64,000 bases of DNA from JBAQMG01 sp049302575 (GTDB taxonomy: Bacteria; Bacillota; Desulfitobacteriia; Desulfitobacteriales; Desulfitobacteriaceae). The notes below the pieces were generated by a model. The model did no database searches. It saw only the letters and a list, made by a program, of their open reading frames with translations, and had not been told where the DNA came from. Numbering within the stretch: the first letter of the stretch is position 1; every line of letters begins with the position of its first letter. Shown one piece after another: positions 25,088 through 33,798 of the stretch. The stretch lies in assembly GCA_049302575.1 (NCBI GenBank), contig JBAQMG010000051.1, forward strand, positions 1 to 64,000, read 5' to 3'. The translations under genes were made by a program, and so were the position numbers.

Positions 25088-25957
25088 CTAGGTTGTTCGC
25101 CGCCCCCAACAATATAAACATTGATATGTGGCAGGAACTCCCATCTCATCGCAAAACATTTTATCATAGCTCTTAATCAGAGAAAAGATACCTGTACCCA
25201 ATCCCTTAACCGGCAATTCCTCGGTTAGATAATTATGAGCTCCAATCATTTTTAAAGCTCTCAGAAAATCCCGACTAGAGTCAAAATACTCTTGTTTCGT
25301 TATTCCTTCTATACCCATTTGCTTAAATCCGCTATTTATCATGATCATCTGCAGGTATTTTTTTTCAATAAACGGCTCTCTCTTTTCAAGATTTCCAGGG
25401 TCAGCTAATTTATGAGCAACATTAGCTAGCTTAAGTGTAGGGTTACCATTTTGAGCATCTTTCAAGCAGCAATATAATTCCTTAAAAGTACCTACGCCAA
25501 GGGTGCTAAAAATCAGGTACCCACCAGGTTCCAGATAAGAATGATACTGTGTAAAAGCTGCTGCATATTCCACAAACCACTGAAAAACAACATTTGATAC
25601 AATTAAGTCAAAAGGCAGCTTACCAAAGGACACCTGATCAACGGTAGACAAATTTTCTCCGTCTGCCACAAAATATTGGATATTGGCATAAGCCGTTAAC
25701 TTTTTGCTGGCAATAGCAATCATTTCGGGGGCAATATCAGTGGTTATAATTTGGGCATTGGGGTACTCCCTAGCAAGAAGTTCTGTTAGAAAACCAGTTC
25801 CGCAGCCAATCTCTAAAATATTCTGGAAACAGCACTCCATTTTTATAATTTTTCCAAACAGTTCCTTAGCCATTTCTTTCTGAACTACAGCATATTGGTC
25901 ATAGGTAACGGCATTCTGACCAAAGTTTTTTAGTACTTGCGCTTTATATACCGTCAT
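25088..25957 (-). CDS. bioC: Malonyl-ACP O-methyltransferase BioC
   Basis: A 289-residue SAM-dependent methyltransferase that methylates malonyl-ACP so that fatty acid synthesis can build the pimeloyl chain. Seen: SAM loop ILEIGCGTGFLTELL (about 47-61), ITTDIAPEMI, and the BioC-typical VSNVVFQWFVEY segment. Length is slightly above E. coli BioC (251). The first 14 bases overlap the end of the upstream hydrolase gene. Last gene of the biotin operon, which confirms BioC against other small methyltransferases. Confidence 0.95.
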   Translation of the reverse strand: MTVYKAQVLKNFGQNAVTYDQYAVVQKEMAKELFGKIIKMECCFQNILEIGCGTGFLTELLAREYPNAQIITTDIAPEMIAIASKKLTAYANIQYFVADGENLSTVDQVSFGKLPFDLIVSNVVFQWFVEYAAAFTQYHSYLEPGGYLIFSTLGVGTFKELYCCLKDAQNGNPTLKLANVAHKLADPGNLEKREPFIEKKYLQMIMINSGFKQMGIEGITKQEYFDSSRDFLRALKMIGAHNYLTEELPVKGLGTGIFSLIKSYDKMFCDEMGVPATYQCLYCWGRRTT

Positions 25958-26795
25958 AAATACTTAACCACTCCTCTAGATCTCGGTGAAAACCTGCAAA
26001 GTTGGTTAAGAAAGGGATATGACCAACCTTAGGATAGCTGACCAATTGAGCACAGGGTATCTGTTCTTGGATAAACTTGGCCCCTTCAATTGGGCAAATT
26101 TCATCCTGCTCACCATGAAGTATTAAGGTAGAACAGGTAATAGCCTTAAGTTCTGCCCGCAGATCAACTTCACCTAGGAAATCCAAACCAGCCTGAACTC
26201 CAATAATATCCCAATTTATTCCACACCCCAGATAGAAGTCGGTAACTTTTTTATCTATTCCCTGTGCTTGCTCCTGATGACTGAACATTAGTTTATAAAA
26301 ATCGGTTAGAGTTTGCTTTACATTTTTACTTAGCCGCTTTTTCATTCTCTTTACCAGTGCAGTCGGTATCCCTCCTGGATATGGCTTTATTGATGGACTA
26401 CTCTTATCAGGCAAACTTTCGTAAGGAAAACTTTTTTGCACAATAATTCCTTTTACCAAAGTTTGCTCGCTACCTGAAATAACCAATTCCAACTGAGTTT
26501 CCATAAGAAATCTGCTCGTTCCACCGACTAATACCAAGCCTCGAACTTTATGAGTTTGGTGTGCAACTTGGATAGCAATCAAAGCACCCATTGACCAACC
26601 TACTACAATTACCTGTGCAAGACCTTTTTGCTCAATCATCTCCAGCACGGCATCGCGATAACTATGTTTATGTTTCATTAGAGGCAAATTCAAGGTATAC
26701 ACCCGATGTTTTTGTTCCAAGTAATTTCTTGTCTCCTGCCAAATACTTTCATCAGAGGCCCAGCCATGAATAAGCACTATATTCTGCACAGACAT
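25944..26795 (-). CDS. bioH: Alpha/beta hydrolase, probable pimeloyl-ACP methyl ester esterase (BioH role)
   Basis: A 283-residue serine hydrolase. Nucleophile elbow GWSMGA (Ser about 68), oxyanion-region IHGWASDES, Asp in LHGEQDEICP and His in KVGHIPFLTN complete the triad. It sits directly between bioF and bioC, so it most likely cleaves the methyl ester after chain elongation, as BioH does. Sequence alone cannot separate it from other esterases. The second ATG (26795) is 7 bases from AGGGGG; the first (26801) is only one base away. Confidence 0.85.
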   Translation of the reverse strand: MSVQNIVLIHGWASDESIWQETRNYLEQKHRVYTLNLPLMKHKHSYRDAVLEMIEQKGLAQVIVVGWSMGALIAIQVAHQTHKVRGLVLVGGTSRFLMETQLELVISGSEQTLVKGIIVQKSFPYESLPDKSSPSIKPYPGGIPTALVKRMKKRLSKNVKQTLTDFYKLMFSHQEQAQGIDKKVTDFYLGCGINWDIIGVQAGLDFLGEVDLRAELKAITCSTLILHGEQDEICPIEGAKFIQEQIPCAQLVSYPKVGHIPFLTNFAGFHRDLEEWLSIYDGI

Positions 26796-26807
26796 TGACA
26801 TGCCCCC

Positions 26808-27986
26808 TTAGATGATCGCAAAATCCCGACCGATTTGCTTTATTTGTTCTGTAGCCCAAGCCAGCTCTTCATTGCTGTGCGTAGCCATAACGGTTAATCG
26901 TAACCTGGCCGCCTTAAGCGGTACCGTAGGCGGTCGAACAGCCATTGCTAAGATATTGACATCAAACAGACGTTTACTAAATTCCAGGGTAGGGGCATTA
27001 TCACCCACCAAAATGGGAATAATCTGACTTTCACTATTTAATAGATTAAATCCAGCCTTGGTTAGCTCAGCTCGTACCCAAGCCGCCTTGACTAGAACCT
27101 CTTTACTCCGCCAATTCTCCTGTTTTACTACCTGTAAAGCCGCTTGCACACTAGCCACTACAACAGGTGGCAGACCAGTGGTAAAAATAAAGCTCCGAGC
27201 TTTATTACGCAGATAGTCTATGAGTACTTTTCGCCCGGCCACATAAGCTCCAGAACAACCGAAGGCCTTGCCAAAGGTACCCATATTGATTTCCACTCGA
27301 TCCATTAACCCATAGTACTCGGCTAATCCTCGACCATTTTCTCCAAAGATTCCATCCCCATGGGCTTCGTCAATCATCAAAACAGCTCCATATTTTTCCT
27401 TCATTTCAACGATTGCAGGCAAAGGGGCAAGGTCACCATCCATACTAAAAACGCTATCAGTGATGATCAGTTTGCGCCGGTAGCCATCAGTCTTTTTTAA
27501 ACAACGTTCCAAATCTCCCATATCGACATGCTTATAGCGCAAAAACTCCGCACCACTTAAACGAACACCGTCAATAATACTGGCATGGTTGGCTTTATCG
27601 CTGATAATGATGTCTCGCCTGCCCGCTAGGGCTGTAATTATCCCTACATTAGCCATATATCCAGTATTAAATATTAAGGCCGCTTCTGTGTCTTTAAACC
27701 TAGACAAGTCTTTTTCTACCTGATCATACAACTCATAGTTACCTACGATCAACCGTGCAGAAGTAGCACTACAGCCCAACTCTTGAACAGCTTTTATCGC
27801 TGCTGTTTTTAAGCTAGGATGAGCAGCAATGCCCAAATAATTGTTACTACTCAGATTCAACAATCTTTTTCTCTGCATTTCCACCCATTCGGTCAGTACA
27901 CCTGTTACACTCTTCAACTCACGAAAAAGGTGCTGAACCTGTAATCTTTCCAACTCACCTGCCAAATCGGAGTAAATTTCCTCCAC
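26808..27986 (-). CDS. bioF: 8-amino-7-oxononanoate synthase
   Basis: A 392-residue PLP enzyme joining pimeloyl-ACP (or -CoA) and L-alanine in biotin synthesis. Seen: NYLGIAAHPSLK, the IDEAHGDGIFGENGRG PLP-Asp motif, and GTFGKAFGCSGAY with the Schiff-base Lys. Length is typical. It starts at GTG behind GAGGTG. The 53-base gap after bioB contains a dispersed AT-rich repeat. Confidence 0.96.
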   Translation of the reverse strand: MEEIYSDLAGELERLQVQHLFRELKSVTGVLTEWVEMQRKRLLNLSSNNYLGIAAHPSLKTAAIKAVQELGCSATSARLIVGNYELYDQVEKDLSRFKDTEAALIFNTGYMANVGIITALAGRRDIIISDKANHASIIDGVRLSGAEFLRYKHVDMGDLERCLKKTDGYRRKLIITDSVFSMDGDLAPLPAIVEMKEKYGAVLMIDEAHGDGIFGENGRGLAEYYGLMDRVEINMGTFGKAFGCSGAYVAGRKVLIDYLRNKARSFIFTTGLPPVVVASVQAALQVVKQENWRSKEVLVKAAWVRAELTKAGFNLLNSESQIIPILVGDNAPTLEFSKRLFDVNILAMAVRPPTVPLKAARLRLTVMATHSNEELAWATEQIKQIGRDFAII

Positions 27987-28002
27987 CCAATCACCTCATC
28001 AA

Positions 28003-28037
28003 TTCATAATGCACTTCAAATAGTTCATAATTCATAA
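28003..28037. repeat. AT-rich dispersed repeat between bioB and bioF
   Basis: CAATTCATAATGCACTT and AGTTCATAATTCATAAT are variants of the TTCATAATTATG family seen at 10855, 12834 and 45335. The copy fills most of the gap inside the operon. Confidence 0.55.
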
Positions 28038-28039
28038 TC

Positions 28040-29029
28040 CTAAACTTCCAGTCCCATATCCAAGATCATTTGGATATCTTCAGCAACAGTACGACCAGAC
28101 GTGGTTAAATAACTACCAACTAATGTAGCATTAATTCCTGCTAAATAACCCATAGCCTGCATATTTCGCAAGGCATTTTCACGGCCTCCAGCAAATCGCA
28201 GCATGGCTTCTGCTAAAACGAAACGGTAGATTGCTATAGTTTGTAAAATTTCCATAGGAGGTAACACAACTTGGTTTTCCAAGGCTGTCCCATCAATTGG
28301 ATTGAGAATATTAATAGGTACAGACTGCACCCCTAAATCCCTTAAAGTAAAGGCCATCTCCAAACGTTGTTCCATGGTTTCACCCATCGAAATAATCCCA
28401 CCACTGCAGACCTCTAAATCAGCAGCCTGACATGCTTTGACGGTGTCGATTCGGTCTTGATAACTATGCGTGGTACAAATATGAGGAAAGTAACTTTCCG
28501 AGGTTTCTAGGTTGTGGTGATACATACTCACTCCGACTTTTCCTAACCTACGGGCCATGTCTTGCGTGATTATGCCAAAGGAGGCACAAAGTTTAAGCTT
28601 TGTTTCTCGAGCTAAGCGCTTGTAGATGTCTAGAGACTTAACAAAATCACTCTCACTTATTCCCCGTCCACTTGTCACTAATGAGAAGCGTTGAGCTCCT
28701 TCTGTTTGCATCTGTAGGGCACGTTCTAAAATTGCTTCTTCATCTAACAAATCATAAACTTCTACTCCAGTCTCATGATGTGCAGACTGAGCGCAATATT
28801 TACAGTTTTCAGAACATTGACCCGATTTAGCGTTAATGATTGAACATAGGTCTACTTTTTTGCCAGCCCGTATATCACGAATCCGACTAGCTGCCGCAAA
28901 CAGTTGATAGAGATCAGTCCCAGCCAAATTCCCCAACTGTTGGGCCTCTTCCAAGGAAATATCCTGTCCCGCCAAGACCTTTTTTTCTAGCCCGTTTATC
29001 AAATCAATATTACTCATTTTGATGCTCAT
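28040..29029 (-). CDS. bioB: Biotin synthase
   Basis: A 329-residue radical SAM enzyme inserting sulfur into dethiobiotin. The 4Fe-4S motif is in SGQCSENCKYCAQSAHH (CxxxCxxC). The 2Fe-2S ligands include Cys in KLCASFG and EVCSGG, and the Arg in MLRFAGGREN. Length is normal. The ATG overlaps the bioA stop by one base (TAATG), so it is translationally coupled. Confidence 0.97.
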   Translation of the reverse strand: MSIKMSNIDLINGLEKKVLAGQDISLEEAQQLGNLAGTDLYQLFAAASRIRDIRAGKKVDLCSIINAKSGQCSENCKYCAQSAHHETGVEVYDLLDEEAILERALQMQTEGAQRFSLVTSGRGISESDFVKSLDIYKRLARETKLKLCASFGIITQDMARRLGKVGVSMYHHNLETSESYFPHICTTHSYQDRIDTVKACQAADLEVCSGGIISMGETMEQRLEMAFTLRDLGVQSVPINILNPIDGTALENQVVLPPMEILQTIAIYRFVLAEAMLRFAGGRENALRNMQAMGYLAGINATLVGSYLTTSGRTVAEDIQMILDMGLEV

Positions 29030-30432
29030 TACTCCATTTCTGTAACTTTTATTATAGATTGATAGGTTGTATCTACCACTTGTTGTAACTCATCTTCGCT
29101 CATCGCCAAAATAGGCATCAGAACAATGACATTACCCAAGGGACGAATAATCAAACCATTTTGGCGTGCTTCTAGGGTAATTTGATGACCGATATTCTCT
29201 TCCAATGTATAAGGCTCTTTGGTCAGCTTATCTTTAACAAGCTCAATTCCTACCATTAATCCCTTCTGCCGAACGTCTCCTACACGTCTTAACAATTTAA
29301 ACTTTTCCAATCCACCACTAAGTAGTTGGGTTAAATGCTGAACATGCTCAATTAACCTAGTTTGTTCAATGAGGTCTATATTTGCTAGAGCCACTGCACA
29401 GCCTACGGGGTTTCCCGTAAAGGTATGCCCATGGTAAAAGGTTTTACCCTCATGGAGTTCTCCCGAAAAAACGTTAAAAATTGTTTCTGTCGTCAAAGTA
29501 GCTGCAACAGGTAAGTACCCCCCTGTTAGTCCTTTGGCAATACACATAATATCAGGGTTAACCTCTTCTTGCTCACAAGCAAATAATGTGCCAGTACGAC
29601 CAAAGCCTACAGCCACCTCATCAGCAATTAATAAAATATTATACTCAGTACATAGCTCGCGAATTTTTCGCAAGTATCCCTCAGGTGCCATAATCATTCC
29701 AGCAGCCCCTTGCACAAGGGGTTCAATAATCAGACCCGCAATTTCCTGCTGATGCTCAACCATAATATCCTCAACAACCTGAACGCAGGCTAAGTTACAT
29801 TCATCACGTTCCTTACCCAACGAGCAATGATAACAAAAAGGAGTGGGTACCCTATACCCACTAAATAACAGATCACGATAAGTAGCATGAAATAGATCCA
29901 TCCCACCAACACTTACAGCGCCCACAGTATCCCCATGATAGGCCTCTTCTAAAGAGATGAATTTTTTCTTGAGTCGTTCCTTTGGATCGGATTGTTGCTG
30001 CCAATATTGAAAAGCTATTTTTAGCGCTATTTCTACTGAAGTTGCACCCGCATCCGAGTAAAAAACCTTAACTAAGCCTGGTGGTGTTATTTCTACTAGT
30101 TTTTTTGCTAATTGAATTGAAGGAACATTGGCGAGACCCAGCAACGTACTATGGGCGATTTTATCCACTTGATCCTTTATCGCCTGAGTTAAAACAGGAT
30201 GAGCATGTCCGTGTACTGTGACCCATAAGGAAGATATTCCGTCCAGATAACGCTTACCCAAAACATCGATTAAGTAACTACCTTCGCCTCGTTCAATGAT
30301 CAAAGGATCATCTGCCTGCCACATTTGCATCTGGGTAAAAGGATGCCACAAATAATCCTTATCCCACTGGGCCAATTGCTTATAATCCTGCTCAAGATCT
30401 TGCCCTGATTCTCGCTTAGAAGATTGATTCAA
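29029..30432 (-). CDS. bioA: Adenosylmethionine-8-amino-7-oxononanoate aminotransferase
   Basis: A 467-residue class III PLP aminotransferase transferring the amino group of SAM to KAPA to make DAPA. Seen: WHPFTQMQMW (BioA-specific substrate segment), the LLIADEVAVGFGRTG PLP-Asp motif, CIAKGLTGGYLPVAATLTT with the catalytic Lys, and FYHGHTFTGNPVGCAVA. It probably starts at TTG with AGGAG 9 bases upstream. About 100 non-coding bases separate it from bioD. Confidence 0.96.
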   Translation of the reverse strand: MNQSSKRESGQDLEQDYKQLAQWDKDYLWHPFTQMQMWQADDPLIIERGEGSYLIDVLGKRYLDGISSLWVTVHGHAHPVLTQAIKDQVDKIAHSTLLGLANVPSIQLAKKLVEITPPGLVKVFYSDAGATSVEIALKIAFQYWQQQSDPKERLKKKFISLEEAYHGDTVGAVSVGGMDLFHATYRDLLFSGYRVPTPFCYHCSLGKERDECNLACVQVVEDIMVEHQQEIAGLIIEPLVQGAAGMIMAPEGYLRKIRELCTEYNILLIADEVAVGFGRTGTLFACEQEEVNPDIMCIAKGLTGGYLPVAATLTTETIFNVFSGELHEGKTFYHGHTFTGNPVGCAVALANIDLIEQTRLIEHVQHLTQLLSGGLEKFKLLRRVGDVRQKGLMVGIELVKDKLTKEPYTLEENIGHQITLEARQNGLIIRPLGNVIVLMPILAMSEDELQQVVDTTYQSIIKVTEME

Positions 30433-30535
30433 TTATTTCAACTCCTCGTCTAACTATTGTTCAAATACTTATAATTCTAATAAACTACTATATTAGCAAT
30501 AGTTGCTAATAGTTTTTGCAATTCTGGTTTTAGGA

Positions 30536-31279
30536 TTAATTATTAAAAATCTTAAGTAATTGATCTAGATTGACATACTTTTCGATGACTGAAATCAAGT
30601 CAGCTGGTTGAGGATTTTTACCTTCAACGCTAAGCCCCTCCACCTTAGGAACTAATCCTAGTATGGGAACCCCTGTCATTGTTTCAATTAATCCTGGATT
30701 TGTCCGCTCTGCCACCCCGGAGTTTTGATGGTCATACATATTAATAATAATTCCGGCAACATTAAGTCCTCTAGCCTTGGCATAAGCCACGGTTAAACAA
30801 GTGTGATTAATGGTTCCCAGATTCGGTCGGGCAACAATTAACAAAGGCAAACCAATTTTTACTGCCAAATCAGCTACAGTAAACTTAGTCCCTATTAATG
30901 GAACTATTAATCCGCCTGCACCTTCCACCAAGGTAAGTTGATGCTTATTCGAGATCCTTCGTAAATGTAAGAGCAAAGTCTCTAGGTTTATAGTCACGCC
31001 TTCAACTTCAGCGGCCACAGCTGGAGCCAAAGACGCTTGCAGACAAACATGATTTAATTCTCCATAGATATAAGGTAGGTCAGTTACCACACCATAAAAA
31101 AATGCATCTTCAGAAATTACTTGGTTTTCTCGCAGGATTCCACCACTCTGGATAGGTTTAATGGCTATGGCGTCTGTCCCGCGTTTCCGTAGAGCTCCTA
31201 ACAGTCCCGCAGTTATCACGGTTTTACCTATACCAGTATCAGTACCTGTAATAAAAAGGCCTTTCTTATTCATCGACAT
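30536..31279 (-). CDS. bioD: Dethiobiotin synthetase
   Basis: A 247-residue P-loop ATPase that closes the ureido ring of DAPA with CO2. Walker A GTDTGIGKTVIT is near the N-terminus; KPIQSGG and VEGAGGLIVPL are family motifs. It is the first gene of the biotin operon and lies directly behind the BirA-type operator at 31294-31327. GAGGAA precedes the ATG. Confidence 0.96.
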   Translation of the reverse strand: MSMNKKGLFITGTDTGIGKTVITAGLLGALRKRGTDAIAIKPIQSGGILRENQVISEDAFFYGVVTDLPYIYGELNHVCLQASLAPAVAAEVEGVTINLETLLLHLRRISNKHQLTLVEGAGGLIVPLIGTKFTVADLAVKIGLPLLIVARPNLGTINHTCLTVAYAKARGLNVAGIIINMYDHQNSGVAERTNPGLIETMTGVPILGLVPKVEGLSVEGKNPQPADLISVIEKYVNLDQLLKIFNN

Positions 31280-31293
31280 CTGCTCATTTCCTC

Positions 31294-31327
31294 ATTGTAA
31301 ACTTTTTGTCATTATATAGTTTACATT
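31294..31327 (-). promoter_or_regulatory. BirA-type operator and promoter of the biotin operon
   Basis: ATTGTAAACT (31294-31303) and AGTTTACATT (31318-31327) form a 9/10 inverted repeat with 14 bases between, matching the TTGTTAAC-N15-GTTAACAA style of Firmicute BirA sites. A TATAAT on the minus strand (31311-31316) lies inside the operator. A TTGACA at 31352-31357 with TAAATT 17 bases on is an alternative promoter. Biotinyl-AMP-BirA binding would repress bioD-A-B-F-H-C. Confidence 0.75.
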
Positions 31328-31381
31328 AAATTTAAGCTTTTAAGATGCATATGTCAACCTTTTAATATTATTTAGTTTGCA

Positions 31382-32014
31382 TTAAAAGTTCCCTTTTACG
31401 AAGGTAAGCCTAACCCCTAAAGCAATTAATACAAATCCAGTGATCCGCTCAAATACGTGGGCAATTTCATAATAACGACTCCTAATAGCATGGTGAGAAA
31501 TTAAGGCCACTATTAAAGCAAACCAAATAAATTCAGTACCAACTACTGTTAGACCATAAATAGCTTGAGTAGGAAGAGGCGTTCCTGGTTGAATAACTTG
31601 GGTAAAAAGTGCCAAGAAAAACATCGTTGCCTTTGGGTTGAGCAAATCAGTTAGGAGTCCCATGCGAAATGCTCCCCACTCTGTCATTATTTTTTTTTGC
31701 TTATTTATAGCGAAGTTATCTTCCTGCTTTTTAGCACGTAGTAACTTGATCCCAAGATAGATGAGATAAGTTGCCCCAATCCATTTTATAGTATTAAATA
31801 GCAAAATAGATTTGGTAATAATTACACCAATTCCAATCAAACAGTAAGTGATGTGGATTATATTCCCTGCCGATAAACCCACCGCAGTATATATCCCAAT
31901 CCTCCTTGAATATGCCAAGCTATTTCTCATAGTTATAGCTAGATTAGGGCCAGGAATTATCACTACTAAATAACCAACGACTAGTACTGTTAACCATGTG
32001 GAAAAAAACGTCAT
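31382..32014 (-). CDS. LysE/RhtB family amino-acid exporter
   Basis: A 210-residue membrane protein of the LysE/RhtB family with six predicted helices. The signature VVIIPGPNLAITMRNSLAYS is at about residues 15-35, and GLLTDLLNPKATMFFLALF is the typical central motif. It would export an amino acid or derivative; substrate unknown. The ATG at 32014 follows AAGGGAG by 12 bases. It ends about 55 bases before the biotin operator region, and there is no clear terminator. Confidence 0.9.
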   Translation of the reverse strand: MTFFSTWLTVLVVGYLVVIIPGPNLAITMRNSLAYSRRIGIYTAVGLSAGNIIHITYCLIGIGVIITKSILLFNTIKWIGATYLIYLGIKLLRAKKQEDNFAINKQKKIMTEWGAFRMGLLTDLLNPKATMFFLALFTQVIQPGTPLPTQAIYGLTVVGTEFIWFALIVALISHHAIRSRYYEIAHVFERITGFVLIALGVRLTFVKGNF

Positions 32015-32283
32015 AAACAGGATACTCTCCCTTATATTCAATTTGATCCTTTAATTAAAAAATACAACTGCTTTTCATTTACACTCTTGATGCAGTTTTC
32101 ATTTATCTGACTTTCTATATTTTGCGATGTTTGGCGTGTTTCAAATCGACCTTACACATTACTCACTTTATCCCCAAACGTCATCCATATCTAGGAACAT
32201 TGAATTTTCATATTGGTTCATAGCTGCAATCCAATTCGGCACTTCTTCTTTAATTTAACCTCTGGCTTATAATACAATTTTAT

Positions 32284-32844
32284 TTACTGCGGCCCACAGC
32301 CGCAGCCACATCCCCTAATGGGTCCTCCACCGGTCTTGTGGAGACCTTTAGGCTGTTTAAAAGTCTTCTGGTATAATATAGCACCAGGTTTACTACCTGC
32401 CATGGATAGGTCTTTAGACACTAAATCTCTTTGATAAGCCTTCAATACTTCATCCAATTTAGCCGTTATTTCGCTAACCACCTTCTCAACCATGGCGTTG
32501 GGTTCATCAGTCAGGTTTCTGGTGGACAAGGCTCGTGCTTCTGCGACTTCCTTTCCAATAAAATCAGAAACATTGATTGCAACACTCAGCTTACCTCTAT
32601 ATTTCTCAGTGGCGCTTTTGGTGCAAGCTTTAGAACAACCATCCACGGAAATGGTCGGGATCTTTTCAACAAATCCCCGTTCTTCCACCCCACCTGTTAG
32701 AAAGAGTGGCAGACATATCGTCACCGTTGCATCCGGACGAACTTCGTCAAGTATTTTTCGGGTTGCCAGTCTAGAAATCATACCTCCCAGACATCCCTCA
32801 CCACAGCAAGATACAACTCCGATTTTCACCATATTTATGGACAT
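32284..32844 (-). CDS. DGC-domain putative zinc-binding protein
   Basis: A 186-residue protein of the DGC (zinc-binding) family. Seen: N-terminal GVVSCCGEGCLGG, the family motif VDGCSKACTKS, and a cysteine-glycine tail RGCGCGCGPQ. All would bind zinc or another thiophilic metal. Such proteins occur with ArsR regulators and metal exporters in anaerobes; biochemical role unknown. GGGAGG lies 7 bases before the ATG, inside the end of the upstream broken CDF gene, whose stop overlaps the ATG (TAATG). This coupling suggests the two once worked together. Confidence 0.85.
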   Translation of the reverse strand: MSINMVKIGVVSCCGEGCLGGMISRLATRKILDEVRPDATVTICLPLFLTGGVEERGFVEKIPTISVDGCSKACTKSATEKYRGKLSVAINVSDFIGKEVAEARALSTRNLTDEPNAMVEKVVSEITAKLDEVLKAYQRDLVSKDLSMAGSKPGAILYQKTFKQPKGLHKTGGGPIRGCGCGCGPQ

Positions 32845-33450
32845 TATAACGCCTCCCTTAATAGTTCATGTTTAATTTCATCAAGTATCTTCTTTGTTTC
32901 ACTTACTAACATATCTTTAATGTTTACATGAGCTTAAAAGTTAACATTACTATCATCGAGACTCCATACATGTACATGGTTGACCTTCTCAACATTGCCA
33001 GTTTTTTGAATATTTTTCACAATAACTTCCAGTTTAAGGCTTTCAGAAACACCCTGCATTAATATATGAATCGCCTTTTTAAGAACTTAACATAGGCTTC
33101 TTTAAATAAATATATCGATATTACAATTAAACTGATAAGTTGATAAGCGCTGCCAGTATGGTGGCTCTCTTATACCCAAATGTTCTTCTTTCGTCATTTC
33201 CTTTACCTGATATTTTAATTGCCAAGTAGCTGATGATAATAGATCTTCTATCACTAAAGTTGTGTAGTGCAGAAGAAATTAGTGACAGGCTACCTGAGTA
33301 TACACAACCAACTGCCTCGCCAATAGTAATAACTAAGTTTAAGAGAACAACAAAAGCAAGATTTTTGCACTTTATTTATTAAATATCATGGCTATTACCA
33401 TGCTCGTGGTTATTTCCATGAGTATGATTGTGCGCATTTTGCTCACCCAT
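32844..33450 (-). pseudogene. Cation diffusion facilitator (CzcD-type) exporter, degenerate
   Basis: Three-frame reading shows the remains of a CDF heavy-metal exporter. The His-rich leader (AHNHTHGNNHEHGNSHD) starts at 33450 and hits a stop. Then come TM1-TM2 (SGSLSLISSALHNFSD), where the first Asp of the metal site is Ser, and the DERRTFGYKRATILAALINL loop, then stops. The remaining membrane helices are missing. The cytoplasmic domain resumes (VNHVHVWSLDD) with an in-frame stop before AHVNIKDMLVSETKK and ends at 32844. A large internal deletion plus several stops make it non-functional. It once probably exported zinc, cadmium or cobalt. Confidence 0.85.
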
Positions 33451-33460
33451 ACTATCCTTC

Positions 33461-33700
33461 CTAAGCCTCATCCTGGATAAATTTCTTAATTTCTTCTTTA
33501 CCTGGAATTCTTCCAAAGGCTTTTACCTTTTCATTGATAACAATAGCGGGGGTTCTCATAACGCCATACTCCATGATTCTTTTGATATCCTCAACTTTTT
33601 CAATAGTGGCAGCTGTACCCATTTCCTTCAATACATTCTCAGTAACTGCCTGAAGCTTTTTACAATTTGCACAACCTGAACCTAAGATTTTGATATTCAT
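33461..33700 (-). CDS. Thioredoxin-like small redox protein (TM0996/MTH895 family)
   Basis: A 79-residue redox protein: MNIKILGSGCANCKKLQ carries the CxxC active site and MRTPAIVINEKV the cis-Pro loop. Members of this family are regularly encoded beside DUF318/ArsP-like permeases, as here, and may deliver electrons or thiols for metalloid handling. The ATG at 33700 follows GGAAGG. The open extension to 33745 has no site. Confidence 0.92.
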   Translation of the reverse strand: MNIKILGSGCANCKKLQAVTENVLKEMGTAATIEKVEDIKRIMEYGVMRTPAIVINEKVKAFGRIPGKEEIKKFIQDEA

Positions 33701-33798
33701 TTTCGGACCATTCCTTCCTATTCTTTTAGTAAAATAAATACACATTCACTTCTAGCCAGTAAGTCTAATTCACTAAGCTTGATGCTGAAATATATTCT

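Noticed and set aside
32041..32283. Minus-strand stretch reading PNWIAAMNQYENSMFLDMDD then stop
   Set aside because: Protein-like, but only about 25 codons with no start site or ribosome binding site; too little to call a gene.
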